Shown in pieces: positions 33,591 through 42,309 of a stretch of 64,000 nt of DNA. The notes beneath the pieces were generated by a model. It was not told the origin of the DNA. It saw nothing but the letters and a program-made list of their open reading frames with translations, and searched no databases. Position 1 is the stretch's first letter, and every line of letters begins with the position of its first letter. The position numbers were made by a program, and so were the translations under genes. The DNA comes from Flavobacterium dankookense (GTDB taxonomy: Bacteria > Bacteroidota > Bacteroidia > Flavobacteriales > Flavobacteriaceae): NCBI RefSeq assembly GCF_004362665.1, contig NZ_SNXR01000015.1, positions 62,001 through 126,000 of the forward strand, written 5' to 3'.

Positions 33591-35582
33591 TTGATAACCC
33601 GCGAAACTATAGATAAAGTATTCGAAACCGCTAGAGTGGAAGAAGTCATTGGCGATTTCGTCCAACTAAAGCGTGCTGGAAGTAATTACAAAGGATTGAG
33701 TCCTTTCTCTGAAGAAAGAACACCTTCTTTTATGGTTTCGCCTGTCAAACAAATTTGGAAAGACTTCAGTACCGGAAAAGGTGGAAGTTCAGTAACATTC
33801 TTAATGGAACATGAGCATTTCACTTATCCAGAAGCGATTCGTTATTTGGCAAACAAATACAATATTGAAATAGAAGAAACCGAAGTTTCTCAAGAAGATA
33901 AAATTGAAGCTAACGAACGCGAAAGCATGTATTTGGTTTCGGAGTTTGCTAAAAGTTATTTTCATGATACACTTTTACAATCGGAAGAAGGAAAAGCAAT
34001 AGGACTAACTTATTTCAAAGAAAGAGGTTTTACATCTGAAACCATTGCCAAATTTGGTTTAGGTTATTCGCCCGAAACTTGGGATGCATTTACCAAAGAA
34101 GCATTGTCCAAAGGTTATCAACTCGATTATCTCGAAAAGGTAGGTTTGACCATCGTTCGTGAAGACGGAAAACATTTCGACCGTTTCAAAGGAAGAGTAA
34201 TGTTTCCTATTCAAAGTTTATCGGGACGAAATTTAGGTTTTGGCGGAAGAATTTTGACCAACGATAAAAAAGCGGCAAAATATCTCAATTCACCAGAAAG
34301 CGATATTTATCATAAAAGTAAAGTTTTGTATGGAATTTTCCATGCCAAACAGGCTATTGCTAAACAAAATAATTGTTATTTAGTTGAAGGTTATACAGAT
34401 GTTATTCAAATGCATCAAGCTGGAATTGAGAATGTTGTAGCTTCGTCAGGAACGGCTTTAACGCCAGACCAAATTCGACTAATCAATCGTTTAACGAAAA
34501 ATATAACAGTACTTTTTGATGGCGATGCTGCTGGATTGCGTGCTTCCATTCGTGGAATTGATTTAATTCTCGAAGAAGGAATGAACGTAAAAGTTTGCAC
34601 CTTTCCTGACGGCGATGATCCAGATAGTTTTGCTCGAAAAAATTCCTATGAAGATGTTATTCAGTATTTAGAAAATAACGCCAAAGATTTCATTCAGTTT
34701 AAGGCATCAATGCTGATGGATGAAGCTAAAAATGATCCTATCAAAAAAGCCGATTTGATTAGAGATATGGTTGTGAGTATTTCTAAAATTCCAGATAGAA
34801 TTAAGCGCGAAGTTTACATTCAAGAATGTTCCCGAATTATGGAAATTTCGGAGCAAGTTTTGTTGAATACTTTGGCACAATTAATTCAAAAAGATATTTC
34901 TGAAGCTAATAAAAAACTGAAAAGTTCGGATAATTCAGAACAAAAAGCGTTTGAAGTTGTTAAAAATGAACCACAATTTACTCAAGAAAAAGTAAATATC
35001 GTTTTTGAACTCGAAAGAAAAATTATTGAGATTTTGCTTTTATACGGGAATTATGAAGAGCAGTTTGAAGATGTTATTTTAAAAGCAAATGACGAAGGCG
35101 AAGTAACCGAAGTCGTAGAAAAAGTAGATTATAAAGTTTTTCAGCGAATTTATCTCAGTTTGCAGGAAGACGAAATCGAATTGGCAAATCCATTATTTAG
35201 AGATATTTATAATGATTTAATCGAAAAGTATAATCAAGAAGAATTCAATCGCGAACACTATTTCCAACAACTTTCACCAGAATTTGCTCAAACGGTTACC
35301 GATATTTTGATGCAAGAAGAAAAAGAAGTTTTGCATAATTGGGAAACTAAACACATTTACGTAAAGCAAAAAGAACAAACGATTGGTCAATATGTAACCG
35401 AAACGATTATTTCCCTTCGTGAGTATTTAATCAATAAACTGATAATGGATTTAATGCAAAGTTTCACGCCAGATATTCCTGAAGAGGTTTTGGAAGAAAT
35501 AAAAACTTCGATAAACGATTACAATAAGTTGAAAGTAGTTTTGACTAACAATATTGGCAGAATTCGTTCAACGTATTATTAA
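33591..35582 (+). CDS. dnaG: DNA primase, zinc-binding ligands replaced
   Basis: The enzyme makes RNA primers at the replication fork. The 663-residue protein has an N-terminal CHC2-fold region in which all four expected Zn ligands are changed: S37, S40, D58 and T61, in GLSPFSEERTPSF and WKDFSTGKGG. The RNA polymerase core and TOPRIM follow, with EGYTD (about 267-271) and LFDGDAAG (about 315-322) intact. A C-terminal helicase-interaction region is present. The start is TTG at 33591, which gives the conserved MITRETIDKVFETA N-terminus; no ATG is available upstream. The gene ends at a shared terminator. Confidence 0.97.
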   Translation: MITRETIDKVFETARVEEVIGDFVQLKRAGSNYKGLSPFSEERTPSFMVSPVKQIWKDFSTGKGGSSVTFLMEHEHFTYPEAIRYLANKYNIEIEETEVSQEDKIEANERESMYLVSEFAKSYFHDTLLQSEEGKAIGLTYFKERGFTSETIAKFGLGYSPETWDAFTKEALSKGYQLDYLEKVGLTIVREDGKHFDRFKGRVMFPIQSLSGRNLGFGGRILTNDKKAAKYLNSPESDIYHKSKVLYGIFHAKQAIAKQNNCYLVEGYTDVIQMHQAGIENVVASSGTALTPDQIRLINRLTKNITVLFDGDAAGLRASIRGIDLILEEGMNVKVCTFPDGDDPDSFARKNSYEDVIQYLENNAKDFIQFKASMLMDEAKNDPIKKADLIRDMVVSISKIPDRIKREVYIQECSRIMEISEQVLLNTLAQLIQKDISEANKKLKSSDNSEQKAFEVVKNEPQFTQEKVNIVFELERKIIEILLLYGNYEEQFEDVILKANDEGEVTEVVEKVDYKVFQRIYLSLQEDEIELANPLFRDIYNDLIEKYNQEEFNREHYFQQLSPEFAQTVTDILMQEEKEVLHNWETKHIYVKQKEQTIGQYVTETIISLREYLINKLIMDLMQSFTPDIPEEVLEEIKTSINDYNKLKVVLTNNIGRIRSTYY

Positions 35583-35586
35583 AAAA

Positions 35587-35608
35587 AAATCCCGATTGCT
35601 CGGGATTT
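35587..35608. terminator. Bidirectional intrinsic terminator
   Basis: A perfect 9-bp stem (35587-35595 with 35600-35608) with loop TTGC, A-run before and T-run after. It lies between the convergent dnaG and response-regulator genes. Confidence 0.88.
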
Positions 35609-35614
35609 CTTTTT

Positions 35615-36244
35615 TTAAACGATTTCTAAAGTTTTTGCTTTATTAACCAAGTCTACCAGGTTAGTTACGTTTAGTTTCGTTAGTAAACGAAGTTTATACG
35701 TACTGATGGTTTTCTCGTTAAGACCTAAAATCTTAGCAATTTCGTTGTTTTTCTTTCCGTCGCTTAGAAAACGTAATACCTCGATTTCTCGATTTGACAG
35801 TTTTCTGTACAAACGTTCTGATTTGTTTTGCTTAGCTATTAAAGCTAAGTTTTTCTTGATTTCTTCATTTAAGATAATCTGACCATTGTTTACTTTAACA
35901 ATGGTAGTTCCTAAACTCTCAAGTTTTGATGTCTTGTGAACATATCCTGCACAACCAGCTTTGATAGCATTTGGTGCATAAATGTGCTCTGACAAGCTAC
36001 TGAAAATGATAACTTTAGTTTTAGGAAAATTTTTAATGATTGATTTTACTTCATAAATACTATTTAATCCGTCTAAATCTAGATCCAAAATAAGAACATC
36101 GATTTCCTTATTTCTTAAGGCATCTGGAATCATAAAAAAATTCCCTACGTTCGAAACAATGCTTATTTCAGAGTGATCTTTAAAATAAGCTTTCATTCCA
36201 AAGTGTACTACTGGAAAGTTATCAGCGATACATACGTTTATCAT
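35615..36244 (-). CDS. LuxR/NarL-type response regulator transcription factor
   Basis: The 209-residue protein has an N-terminal receiver domain (acidic pocket about D8; phospho-acceptor region LDLDLDGLNS near 53-58; lysine about residue 105) and a C-terminal LuxR HTH (LSNREIEVLRFLSDGKKNNEIAKIL, about 149-173). No sensor kinase gene is adjacent, so it is an orphan regulator here. The ATG is 69 nt from the nadE end. Its targets are unknown. Confidence 0.92.
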   Translation of the reverse strand: MINVCIADNFPVVHFGMKAYFKDHSEISIVSNVGNFFMIPDALRNKEIDVLILDLDLDGLNSIYEVKSIIKNFPKTKVIIFSSLSEHIYAPNAIKAGCAGYVHKTSKLESLGTTIVKVNNGQIILNEEIKKNLALIAKQNKSERLYRKLSNREIEVLRFLSDGKKNNEIAKILGLNEKTISTYKLRLLTKLNVTNLVDLVNKAKTLEIV

Positions 36245-36313
36245 AATTGTGGTATTTGATAAAGTTAATAGAAATTAAAGGTATAAAATTATTGAAAAAT
36301 AAATAATATACTG

Positions 36314-37135
36314 TTAAAAAAAATTAAATTTTTTAATTTTTTTAGGGATTAAACATACAGGAATTGGATTCATCTTGTGTTTGTTGGCAAAATGTAACCG
36401 TTTATAGATTTTATATACCTCTTTTTCTCTTTCAACAAAGTCTGACTCTTCTTTTCCATCTTCAATCTGTAGCATTGCCCATTCTAGTTCATCATAACTC
36501 GCTCCAAGTTGATCTTCATCCGTTCTTGAATCGCCAAATAAACCATCAGTTGGTGCTGCTTTTTGAATAGATTCAGGTATATTTAAATAGGCAGCCAAGG
36601 CATAAACATCTGATTTCATCAAATCAGCAATTGGACTTAAATCAACTCCACCGTCACCATATTTTGTGTAAAATCCTACGCCAAAATCTTCTACTTTATT
36701 TCCAGTTCCTGCAACGAGTAATCCATGAATTCCCGCAAAATAGTATAGAGTTGTCATTCTAAGTCTAGCTCTTGTGTTAGCCAAAGATAAATTCAACTTA
36801 ACGTCATTATCAGTTTTTGGAACTTCTGTTTTGAATGTCTCAAACACGGAAGTTAAATCCGCAATGGCGTGTCTCACGTTTGGGAAACGAGACTGTAGCT
36901 GTTTAATATGTTCTTTGCCACGATTAACTTGGGAAACATGCTGGTGAATTGGCATTTCGATGCACAAGGTTGTCAAACCTGTTTGTGCACAAAGCGTTGA
37001 GGTAACGGCAGAATCAATTCCACCTGAAATTCCAATTACAAATCCATCTACTTTTGCATTGGTCGCATATTCTTTTAACCAATTTACGATATGTTGATTT
37101 ACTTTTTCAACATTAATTGTACTTTTTTTAGCCAT
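36314..37135 (-). CDS. nadE: NAD+ synthase (ammonia-dependent form)
   Basis: The enzyme makes NAD+ from deamido-NAD+ and ammonia with ATP. The 273-residue protein has the P-loop SGGIDS (37-42) and the conserved GTGNKVEDFGVGFYTKYGDG stretch that contacts deamido-NAD. It lacks the glutaminase domain of longer NadE proteins. It is divergent from gldB. Confidence 0.95.
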   Translation of the reverse strand: MAKKSTINVEKVNQHIVNWLKEYATNAKVDGFVIGISGGIDSAVTSTLCAQTGLTTLCIEMPIHQHVSQVNRGKEHIKQLQSRFPNVRHAIADLTSVFETFKTEVPKTDNDVKLNLSLANTRARLRMTTLYYFAGIHGLLVAGTGNKVEDFGVGFYTKYGDGGVDLSPIADLMKSDVYALAAYLNIPESIQKAAPTDGLFGDSRTDEDQLGASYDELEWAMLQIEDGKEESDFVEREKEVYKIYKRLHFANKHKMNPIPVCLIPKKIKKFNFF

Positions 37136-37165
37136 CTGTTATGAGAGTTTTTAGAAACTGAAATG

Positions 37166-37173
37166 TATATTTG
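37166..37173 (+). promoter_or_regulatory. -7 box (TATATTTG) for gldBC
   Basis: A perfect TAnnTTTG match lies 58 nt upstream of the gldB ATG at 37232. It lies inside the longest open frame, which therefore cannot all be coding. Confidence 0.6.
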
Positions 37174-37231
37174 CAAAGTTAAAAAATCAGAAGTTTTTCA
37201 ACGTAATTTTAAGTTTTTAATTCATTTGAAG

Positions 37232-38197
37232 ATGAACAAATATTTCACCTTATTATTATTGTCATTATTGTTTATTGCCTGCGACAAAAAAACGAAAGTA
37301 GAGAAAGCAATAGAAGAAATTCCAGTAGAAGTAAAAGTTGATCGTTTTGATAAAGCTTTTTTTGAAACAAAACCTGAAGACTTAGCTAATCTAAAAGCCG
37401 AATATCCATTTTTTTTTCCAGAAGGAAATGATGATAAAGTTTGGATTGACAAAATGCAAAATAAAGATTGGAGAGATTTATATGCAGAGGTACAAAAAAA
37501 ATTCCCCGATTTTGGAAAGCAAAACAACGAAATTGAGGAAGTTTTTAAACACATCAAATATTATTTCCCACAAACCATTATGCCAAAAGTTTACACGGTA
37601 ATTGGTGAAATGGATTATAATAATAAAGCAATATATGCCAATGATAAATTGATTATAGCATTAGAATTATATCTAGGAAAAGAGCATAAATTCTATACAT
37701 TCCCAGTTTATTTGAAACAAAATTTCGAAGAAAGACAGATGATGCCAGATGTTGTTTCGAGTTTTGCCCTAAGAAGTATTCCTGCGCCAAAAGATATTTC
37801 GTTGCTTTCAGAAATGATATATTATGGTAAAGAGTTGTATTTAAAAGATGTATTATTAACTTCTTATACAGATGCTGAAAAAATAGGTTATTTGCCAGAA
37901 CAAATCACATGGTGTCAAGAAAATGAAAGCTATATTTGGCGTTATTTTATTGACGAAAGCTTACTTTATAGTTCGGATTCTAAATTAGCAAATCGATTTA
38001 TAAATTTAGCGCCATTTTCTAAATTCTATCTCGAGATTGATAATGAATCTCCTGGACGAGTTGGGCAATGGATTGGTTGGCAGATTGTTCGCTCTTATAT
38101 GGAAAACAATCCAAAAACTACTGTTCCTGATTTGTTGAAAATGAACGAAAAAGAACTATTTGAAAGATCAAAATATAAACCAAAAAAGAATGAGTAA
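37232..38197 (+). CDS. gldB: Gliding motility lipoprotein GldB
   Basis: The 321-residue lipoprotein (lipobox LLFIAC, Cys17) is required for gliding in Flavobacterium johnsoniae. The start at 37232 gives a proper lipoprotein signal; the longer frame from 37163 begins inside the promoter. Features include the conserved FDKAFFETKPEDL region after the lipid anchor and an IGWQIVRSYM segment near the C-terminus. The 3' end overlaps gldC by 8 nt. Its presence marks the organism as a member of the gliding/T9SS lineage. Confidence 0.93.
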   Translation: MNKYFTLLLLSLLFIACDKKTKVEKAIEEIPVEVKVDRFDKAFFETKPEDLANLKAEYPFFFPEGNDDKVWIDKMQNKDWRDLYAEVQKKFPDFGKQNNEIEEVFKHIKYYFPQTIMPKVYTVIGEMDYNNKAIYANDKLIIALELYLGKEHKFYTFPVYLKQNFEERQMMPDVVSSFALRSIPAPKDISLLSEMIYYGKELYLKDVLLTSYTDAEKIGYLPEQITWCQENESYIWRYFIDESLLYSSDSKLANRFINLAPFSKFYLEIDNESPGRVGQWIGWQIVRSYMENNPKTTVPDLLKMNEKELFERSKYKPKKNE

Positions 38198-38525
38198 TAG
38201 TATCAAATCCGAAATAAAATTTAATGTAGAACTTGATGAAAATCGTGTTCCAGAAAAATTGTCTTGGACAGCACAAGATGGTGGTGTTTCTAATGAAGAA
38301 GCAAAAGCTATTATGTTGTCTATTTGGGATAGTAATGCGCAAGAAACATTACGAATTGATTTGTGGACCAAAGATATGCCAGTTGACGAAATGAAAAAGT
38401 TTTTTCACCAAACATTGGTTGGAATGTCGGAAACGTTTCAACGCGCAACTGCCGATGAAAAAATGACAGAAACTATGAAAGATTTTTGTGATTTTTTTGC
38501 TGAAAAAATGGAGTTGAAAAGATAA
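38190..38525 (+). CDS. gldC: Gliding motility protein GldC
   Basis: The 111-residue soluble protein begins MSNSIKSEIKFNVELDENRVPE. The start at 38190 overlaps the gldB stop by 8 nt; the upstream in-frame start at 38160 would add ten residues inside gldB and is less likely. It is known as an accessory gliding protein encoded with gldB. It ends in an intrinsic terminator. Confidence 0.93.
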   Translation: MSNSIKSEIKFNVELDENRVPEKLSWTAQDGGVSNEEAKAIMLSIWDSNAQETLRIDLWTKDMPVDEMKKFFHQTLVGMSETFQRATADEKMTETMKDFCDFFAEKMELKR

Positions 38526-38530
38526 TATGA

Positions 38531-38560
38531 GGTTTGTCAATCGTTGACGAACCCTTTTTT
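38531..38560 (+). terminator. Intrinsic terminator of gldBC
   Basis: A 10-bp stem (38531-38540 with 38544-38553, one G-U pair) with loop TCG is followed by T6. Confidence 0.82.
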
Positions 38561-39110
38561 AAAAGGTATAACCAACGCGAAGATGTAAATCTATAGCAAT
38601 TTTTCTATCGGGTTCAAATTCGTTTAAAACTATGAATCCACCAACACCAATCCCAGTTTCATAAGTAAAATGGCTGCCAACAGTTCGTTTAATTCCCCAT
38701 TTCGGAATAAAAGCTACAGTGCTGATCACATTAATGTTATCTTGGTTTGAAATATAAAACTTATCCGGATTATAAGTAATGTTTAAGGCTAAAAAATTAC
38801 CGCTATTATTTTCTATCTTCCTATTTTTGGCAATTCTTTTTTCTAAATTATAATACCAACGTGGTTCAATTTTAATGCTTGGTATCAAAACAGTAGTTGT
38901 TGAGCTAAAATTTCCATGAATTCCAATATCTAATCCAATTTCAGTTCTTAAAGCAATACTGTTTGTTAATCTGGATTCATTGTGAATCCAAGCACCTAAA
39001 AGGCCAGTCTGAATTCCAAAAATTGTTTTTTCAACACTTGGTTTTTCTTGAGCAAATGAAAAAGTAGTGTTTAAAATAAGTAAAACGATTGTTAGGTTTC
39101 TAGAAATCAT
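38559..39110 (-). CDS. Secreted protein, probable outer membrane beta-barrel
   Basis: The 183-residue protein has a signal peptide (about 1-20, ending FAQE) and amphipathic strands such as TEIGLDIGIHGNFS and EPRWYYNL. It ends in a typical barrel C-terminal strand (AIDLHLRVGYTF). The function is unknown. Its start lies 11 nt inside the 3' end of engB, so it is co-transcribed with engB. Confidence 0.82.
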   Translation of the reverse strand: MISRNLTIVLLILNTTFSFAQEKPSVEKTIFGIQTGLLGAWIHNESRLTNSIALRTEIGLDIGIHGNFSSTTTVLIPSIKIEPRWYYNLEKRIAKNRKIENNSGNFLALNITYNPDKFYISNQDNINVISTVAFIPKWGIKRTVGSHFTYETGIGVGGFIVLNEFEPDRKIAIDLHLRVGYTF

Positions 39111-39717
39111 TATTCTTAAATATATCTTGATTTACATTGTCAATAAAAGTTAACAATTCATCTCTTCCTGTATTTTCTAATGATGAAGTAACAAAATGTT
39201 GCGGCATTTCTTCCCAGTTGTTGGCCAAAAGTGCTTTTCTATAGGCAGCAATGTGTGAAGCAACTTTGGTTTTACTGATTTTGTCTGCTTTTGTAAAAAT
39301 AATGCAAAACGGAATTTCAATTTCTCCTAAATAAGTGATGAACTCTAAATCAATTTTTTGTGCTTCCAAGCGAATGTCAATCAACACAAATGCACAAACT
39401 AATTGTTCTCTTTTTTCAAAATAATCAGTAATAAATTGTTGAAAAACTTCCTTAGTTTTTTTGGAAACTTTTGCATATCCATAACCAGGTAAATCCACCA
39501 AAAACCAATTTAAATTGATTTTGAAATGATTAATTAATTGAGTTTTCCCTGGTTTTCCCGAAGTTTTTGCTAAGTTCTTATGATTGGTTAGCATGTTGAT
39601 TAATGATGATTTACCAACATTAGAACGACCAATAAAAGCATATTCGGGCAAACGTTCTAACGGACATTTACTCACATCAGAATTACTTATAATAAACTCA
39701 GCAGAATTAATTTTCAT
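39100..39717 (-). CDS. engB: Ribosome biogenesis GTPase EngB/YihA/YsxC
   Basis: The GTPase is needed for 50S subunit assembly. With the start at 39717 it has 205 residues: G1 GRSNVGKSS (30-38), G3 DLPGYGY and G4 TKAD. The upstream in-frame ATG at 39726 lies in a dispersed GTCATTGCGAG repeat, so 39717, which gives the conserved MKINSAEFIISNSDVSKCP start, is preferred. It is downstream of the alpha/beta hydrolase gene. Confidence 0.94.
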   Translation of the reverse strand: MKINSAEFIISNSDVSKCPLERLPEYAFIGRSNVGKSSLINMLTNHKNLAKTSGKPGKTQLINHFKINLNWFLVDLPGYGYAKVSKKTKEVFQQFITDYFEKREQLVCAFVLIDIRLEAQKIDLEFITYLGEIEIPFCIIFTKADKISKTKVASHIAAYRKALLANNWEEMPQHFVTSSLENTGRDELLTFIDNVNQDIFKNNDF

Positions 39718-39721
39718 AATA

Positions 39722-39747
39722 GTCATTGCGAGACACGAAGCAATCTC
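39722..39747. repeat. GTCATTGCGAG-type dispersed repeat
   Basis: It reads GTCATTGCGAGACACGAAG then CAATCTC. It is the same family as 30674-30700 and 58656-58684. It lies in the 5' leader of engB and supplies a false upstream ATG on the minus strand. Confidence 0.75.
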
Positions 39748-39786
39748 TTATTAAGGTTGTTAGGATTTATTCGTAAAAGAAACGTT

Positions 39787-40551
39787 TTACAAATGCACTT
39801 CTTTAAGCCATTCATCTAATAATCGGTTGAACTCATCAGGATGTTCCATCATAGCTGCATGTCCACATTTGTCAATCCAATATAAATTGGAATTTGGCAT
39901 CAACTTATGGAATTCTTCAGCAACTTCTGGTGGAGTTACTTGGTCGTTTTTACCCCAAATGATACAGGTTTTTACATGCATTTTTGGTAAATCTTTTGCC
40001 ATATTATGACGAATTGCACTTTTAGCAATCGTTAATGTTTTTATAACTTTTATTCTGTCATTAACTACCGCAAAAACTTCGTCAACTATTTCTTTTGTTG
40101 CTACATTCGGGTCGTAAAAAACAGCTTCAGCTTTCTTTTTAATGTATTCATAGTCACCGCGTTTTGGATAACTGTCGCCCATTGCGCTTTCATAAAGACC
40201 TGAACTTCCTGTAATTACAAGTCCAGCTACTTTCTCGGGATACATTTTTGAATGATACAAAGCAATATGTCCGCCAAGTGAATTGCCTAACAAAATGACT
40301 CTGTCAAAACCTTTGTATGTAATGAAATCTTTCACATATTTTGCAAAAGCTTTCACGTTTGTTTTTAAGATATTTTGGGTATAAATTGGCAATTCCGGAA
40401 TTACAATTTTATATCCTTTTGTAGAAAAATAATCGGCTACACCACCAAAGTTGCTTAATCCACCCATTAATCCATGCAAAACAACAATTGGTGTTCCTTC
40501 TCCAACTTCATAATAGCTGTATTTACCGTCTTTTATATAATTCTTATCCAT
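39787..40551 (-). CDS. Alpha/beta hydrolase
   Basis: The 254-residue protein has HG at 26-27 (oxyanion), the nucleophile S91 in GNSLGG, a WGKND segment with the acid near residue 205, and the catalytic His in CGHAAMMEHP near the C-terminus. The substrate is unknown. It precedes engB in the leftward direction and is divergent from the dcw cluster. Confidence 0.92.
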   Translation of the reverse strand: MDKNYIKDGKYSYYEVGEGTPIVVLHGLMGGLSNFGGVADYFSTKGYKIVIPELPIYTQNILKTNVKAFAKYVKDFITYKGFDRVILLGNSLGGHIALYHSKMYPEKVAGLVITGSSGLYESAMGDSYPKRGDYEYIKKKAEAVFYDPNVATKEIVDEVFAVVNDRIKVIKTLTIAKSAIRHNMAKDLPKMHVKTCIIWGKNDQVTPPEVAEEFHKLMPNSNLYWIDKCGHAAMMEHPDEFNRLLDEWLKEVHL

Positions 40552-40577
40552 TTAAATTTTCCATTTCCTTATGTCCA

Positions 40578-40585
40578 CAAATATA
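40578..40585 (-). promoter_or_regulatory. -7 box (TATATTTG) for the alpha/beta hydrolase
   Basis: A perfect TAnnTTTG match on the minus strand, 26 nt upstream of the ATG at 40551. Confidence 0.6.
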
Positions 40586-40862
40586 TAATTTTCTAGATAG
40601 AATTAGAGAAGAATTATTTTTATTTACTAAAAACATAGTGCTTTTCCGATTAATTTCATCAGTTGTCATAAAGTGTTAATTGTCAACATTTTTGATATTT
40701 TTTTTCGAGTATAAAGTTTTTCAATTCTTTAGCAGATTTTCAAAAAAAGTCTTTTAAAGCAAATTTTTTTCTCAATTCTACTTCAAAATCTTCATTTCCT
40801 TAATTTTTTGTTAATAAAACGACTTTAGGTTTTTAAAGACTACTTCTGATTAAATCTCAAAA

Positions 40863-40927
40863 GTGGTAAAACTTATTAACAAAGTGGTATTTTGTGGTAA
40901 AATGTGGTAAATATTTTTATATTTTTG
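40863..40927 (+). promoter_or_regulatory. MraZ-box array and dcw promoter
   Basis: Four GTGGTA direct repeats begin at 40863, 40884, 40894 and 40904. Three have exactly 10-bp spacing and the first lies about two helical turns upstream. The -7 box TATTTTTG is at 40920-40927. MraZ is known to bind short G-rich direct repeats with 10-bp periodicity in front of its own gene, so autoregulation of the dcw cluster is likely. Confidence 0.8.
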
Positions 40928-40949
40928 CTCATTATCAAATAAGAACACA

Positions 40950-41420
40950 TTGAATTCAATAATTGGAACATACGAATGCAAGATTGATGCAAAAGGAAGA
41001 TTGATGATTCCTGCTGCATTGAAGAAGCAATTGGCTGGTTCGCTGCAAGATGGCTTTGTCTTGAAGCGTTCAGTGTTTCAGCCTTGTTTGGAATTATACC
41101 CAATGAGCGAATGGAATTTAATGATGCAAAAAATCAACAAACTGAACCGTTTTGTTAAGAAAAACAATGATTTTATTCGTCGTTTTACAGCTGGTGTAAA
41201 AGTGGTTGAAATTGATGCTTTGGGACGACTTTTGGTTCCTAAAGATTTGATGAGTTTTTCTCAAATTTCAAAAGATATTGTGCTTTCGTCGGCTGTTAAT
41301 ATTGTTGAAGTTTGGGATAAAGAGTTGTATGAAAAGTCAATTGCTGGTGATGATATTGATTTTGCTGATTTGGCAGAAGATGTAATGGGAAATATAAATG
41401 ATGATAATGGAATATCATAA
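40950..41420 (+). CDS. mraZ: Transcriptional regulator MraZ (TTG start)
   Basis: The 156-residue protein has two SpoVT-AbrB-like halves, each with an LP/MIPxxL-type motif (DAKGRLMIPAALK at 14-26 and DALGRLLVPKDLM at about 90-102). It is the first gene of dcw and a likely repressor of its own promoter through the GTGGTA array. The start is TTG, because the region upstream in frame contains only promoter sequence and no ATG. It overlaps rsmH. Confidence 0.94.
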   Translation: MNSIIGTYECKIDAKGRLMIPAALKKQLAGSLQDGFVLKRSVFQPCLELYPMSEWNLMMQKINKLNRFVKKNNDFIRRFTAGVKVVEIDALGRLLVPKDLMSFSQISKDIVLSSAVNIVEVWDKELYEKSIAGDDIDFADLAEDVMGNINDDNGIS

Positions 41421-42303
41421 TCCAGTTTTGTTGTATGAAACAGTCGATGGTTTGAATATTAAACCTGACGGAATTTATGTAGATGTAACTTTTGGCGGTG
41501 GCGGACATTCCAAAGAGATTTTGAAACGTCTCGGGCCAAACGGAAAATTGTTTGGTTTTGATCAAGATGAAGATGCTTTAGAAAATGCTTTGCCCGATGA
41601 AAGATTTACATTGATACATGAAAATTTCAGATACATCAAACGTTTTTTGAGATTTCACGGTGTAAAAAGTGTTGACGGAATTTTGGCAGATTTAGGTGTT
41701 TCATCGCATCAGTTTGATGTTCCAGAAAGAGGTTTTTCAACTCGTTTTGAAGCTGATTTGGATATGAGAATGAGCAAAAGAAATGAACTCGATGCCTACA
41801 AAGTGGTAAACGAATATGACGAAGCCAACTTGAAGCGTGTTTTTTCAGATTATGGTGAGTTGAAAGTTGCGCCAGCTTTAGCAAGAACAATCGTTGACGC
41901 TAGAGAAAAAAAAGAAATCAAAACATCGGAAGAATTAAAAACAGTTTTGTCAAAATATTTGCCCGAAAAAGTTAAAAACAAAGTTTTAGCCCAAATATAT
42001 CAAGCCATTCGAATTGAAGTCAATCAAGAAATGGAAGTTTTAAAAGAATTTTTAGAACAATCACTCGAAATTTTGAAACCCGAAGGAAGATTAAGTGTCA
42101 TTTCTTATCACTCGTTAGAAGATAGATTAGTGAAGCGATTTATGAAAAACGGAATGTTTGAAGGCGAACCTGAACGTGATTTTTTTGGAAATTTTTCCGT
42201 TCCGTTCAAACTTGTTGGAAAACTAATTGTTCCAACCGACGAAGAAATCAAAATAAATAATAGAGCGAGAAGCGCAAAACTAAGAATAGCAGAGAAAATT
42301 TAG
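41398..42303 (+). CDS. rsmH: 16S rRNA (cytosine-1402-N4)-methyltransferase
   Basis: The enzyme methylates C1402 of 16S rRNA. The protein has about 301 residues: motif I DVTFGGGGHS (about 29-38), FDQDEDAL (about 54-61), LADLGVSS (about 96-103) and SYHSLEDR near 240. Candidate ATGs lie at 41398, 41401 and 41407, all within the mraZ 3' end; 41407 gives MEYHNPVLL and is equally plausible. It is translationally coupled to mraZ. Confidence 0.96.
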   Translation: MMIMEYHNPVLLYETVDGLNIKPDGIYVDVTFGGGGHSKEILKRLGPNGKLFGFDQDEDALENALPDERFTLIHENFRYIKRFLRFHGVKSVDGILADLGVSSHQFDVPERGFSTRFEADLDMRMSKRNELDAYKVVNEYDEANLKRVFSDYGELKVAPALARTIVDAREKKEIKTSEELKTVLSKYLPEKVKNKVLAQIYQAIRIEVNQEMEVLKEFLEQSLEILKPEGRLSVISYHSLEDRLVKRFMKNGMFEGEPERDFFGNFSVPFKLVGKLIVPTDEEIKINNRARSAKLRIAEKI

Positions 42304-42309
42304 AATAAA

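Larger units (their letters stand above)
40552..40949. other. 398-nt gap between the hydrolase and mraZ
   Basis: It holds the leftward hydrolase promoter near 40578 and, at its right end, the MraZ repeat array and the dcw promoter (40863-40927). The middle (about 40600-40860) is very AT-rich with no ORF, RNA or repeat that I can recognise. Confidence 0.7.

Noticed and set aside
33591..35582. dnaG as a decaying pseudogene because the zinc ligands are missing
   Set aside because: The frame is full length, the TOPRIM and core motifs are intact, and the substituted region stays well conserved around the changed residues, which points to a functional zinc-free form.
39718..39726. Upstream ATG for engB
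   Set aside because: It is provided by a dispersed repeat; the conserved N-terminus begins three codons later.
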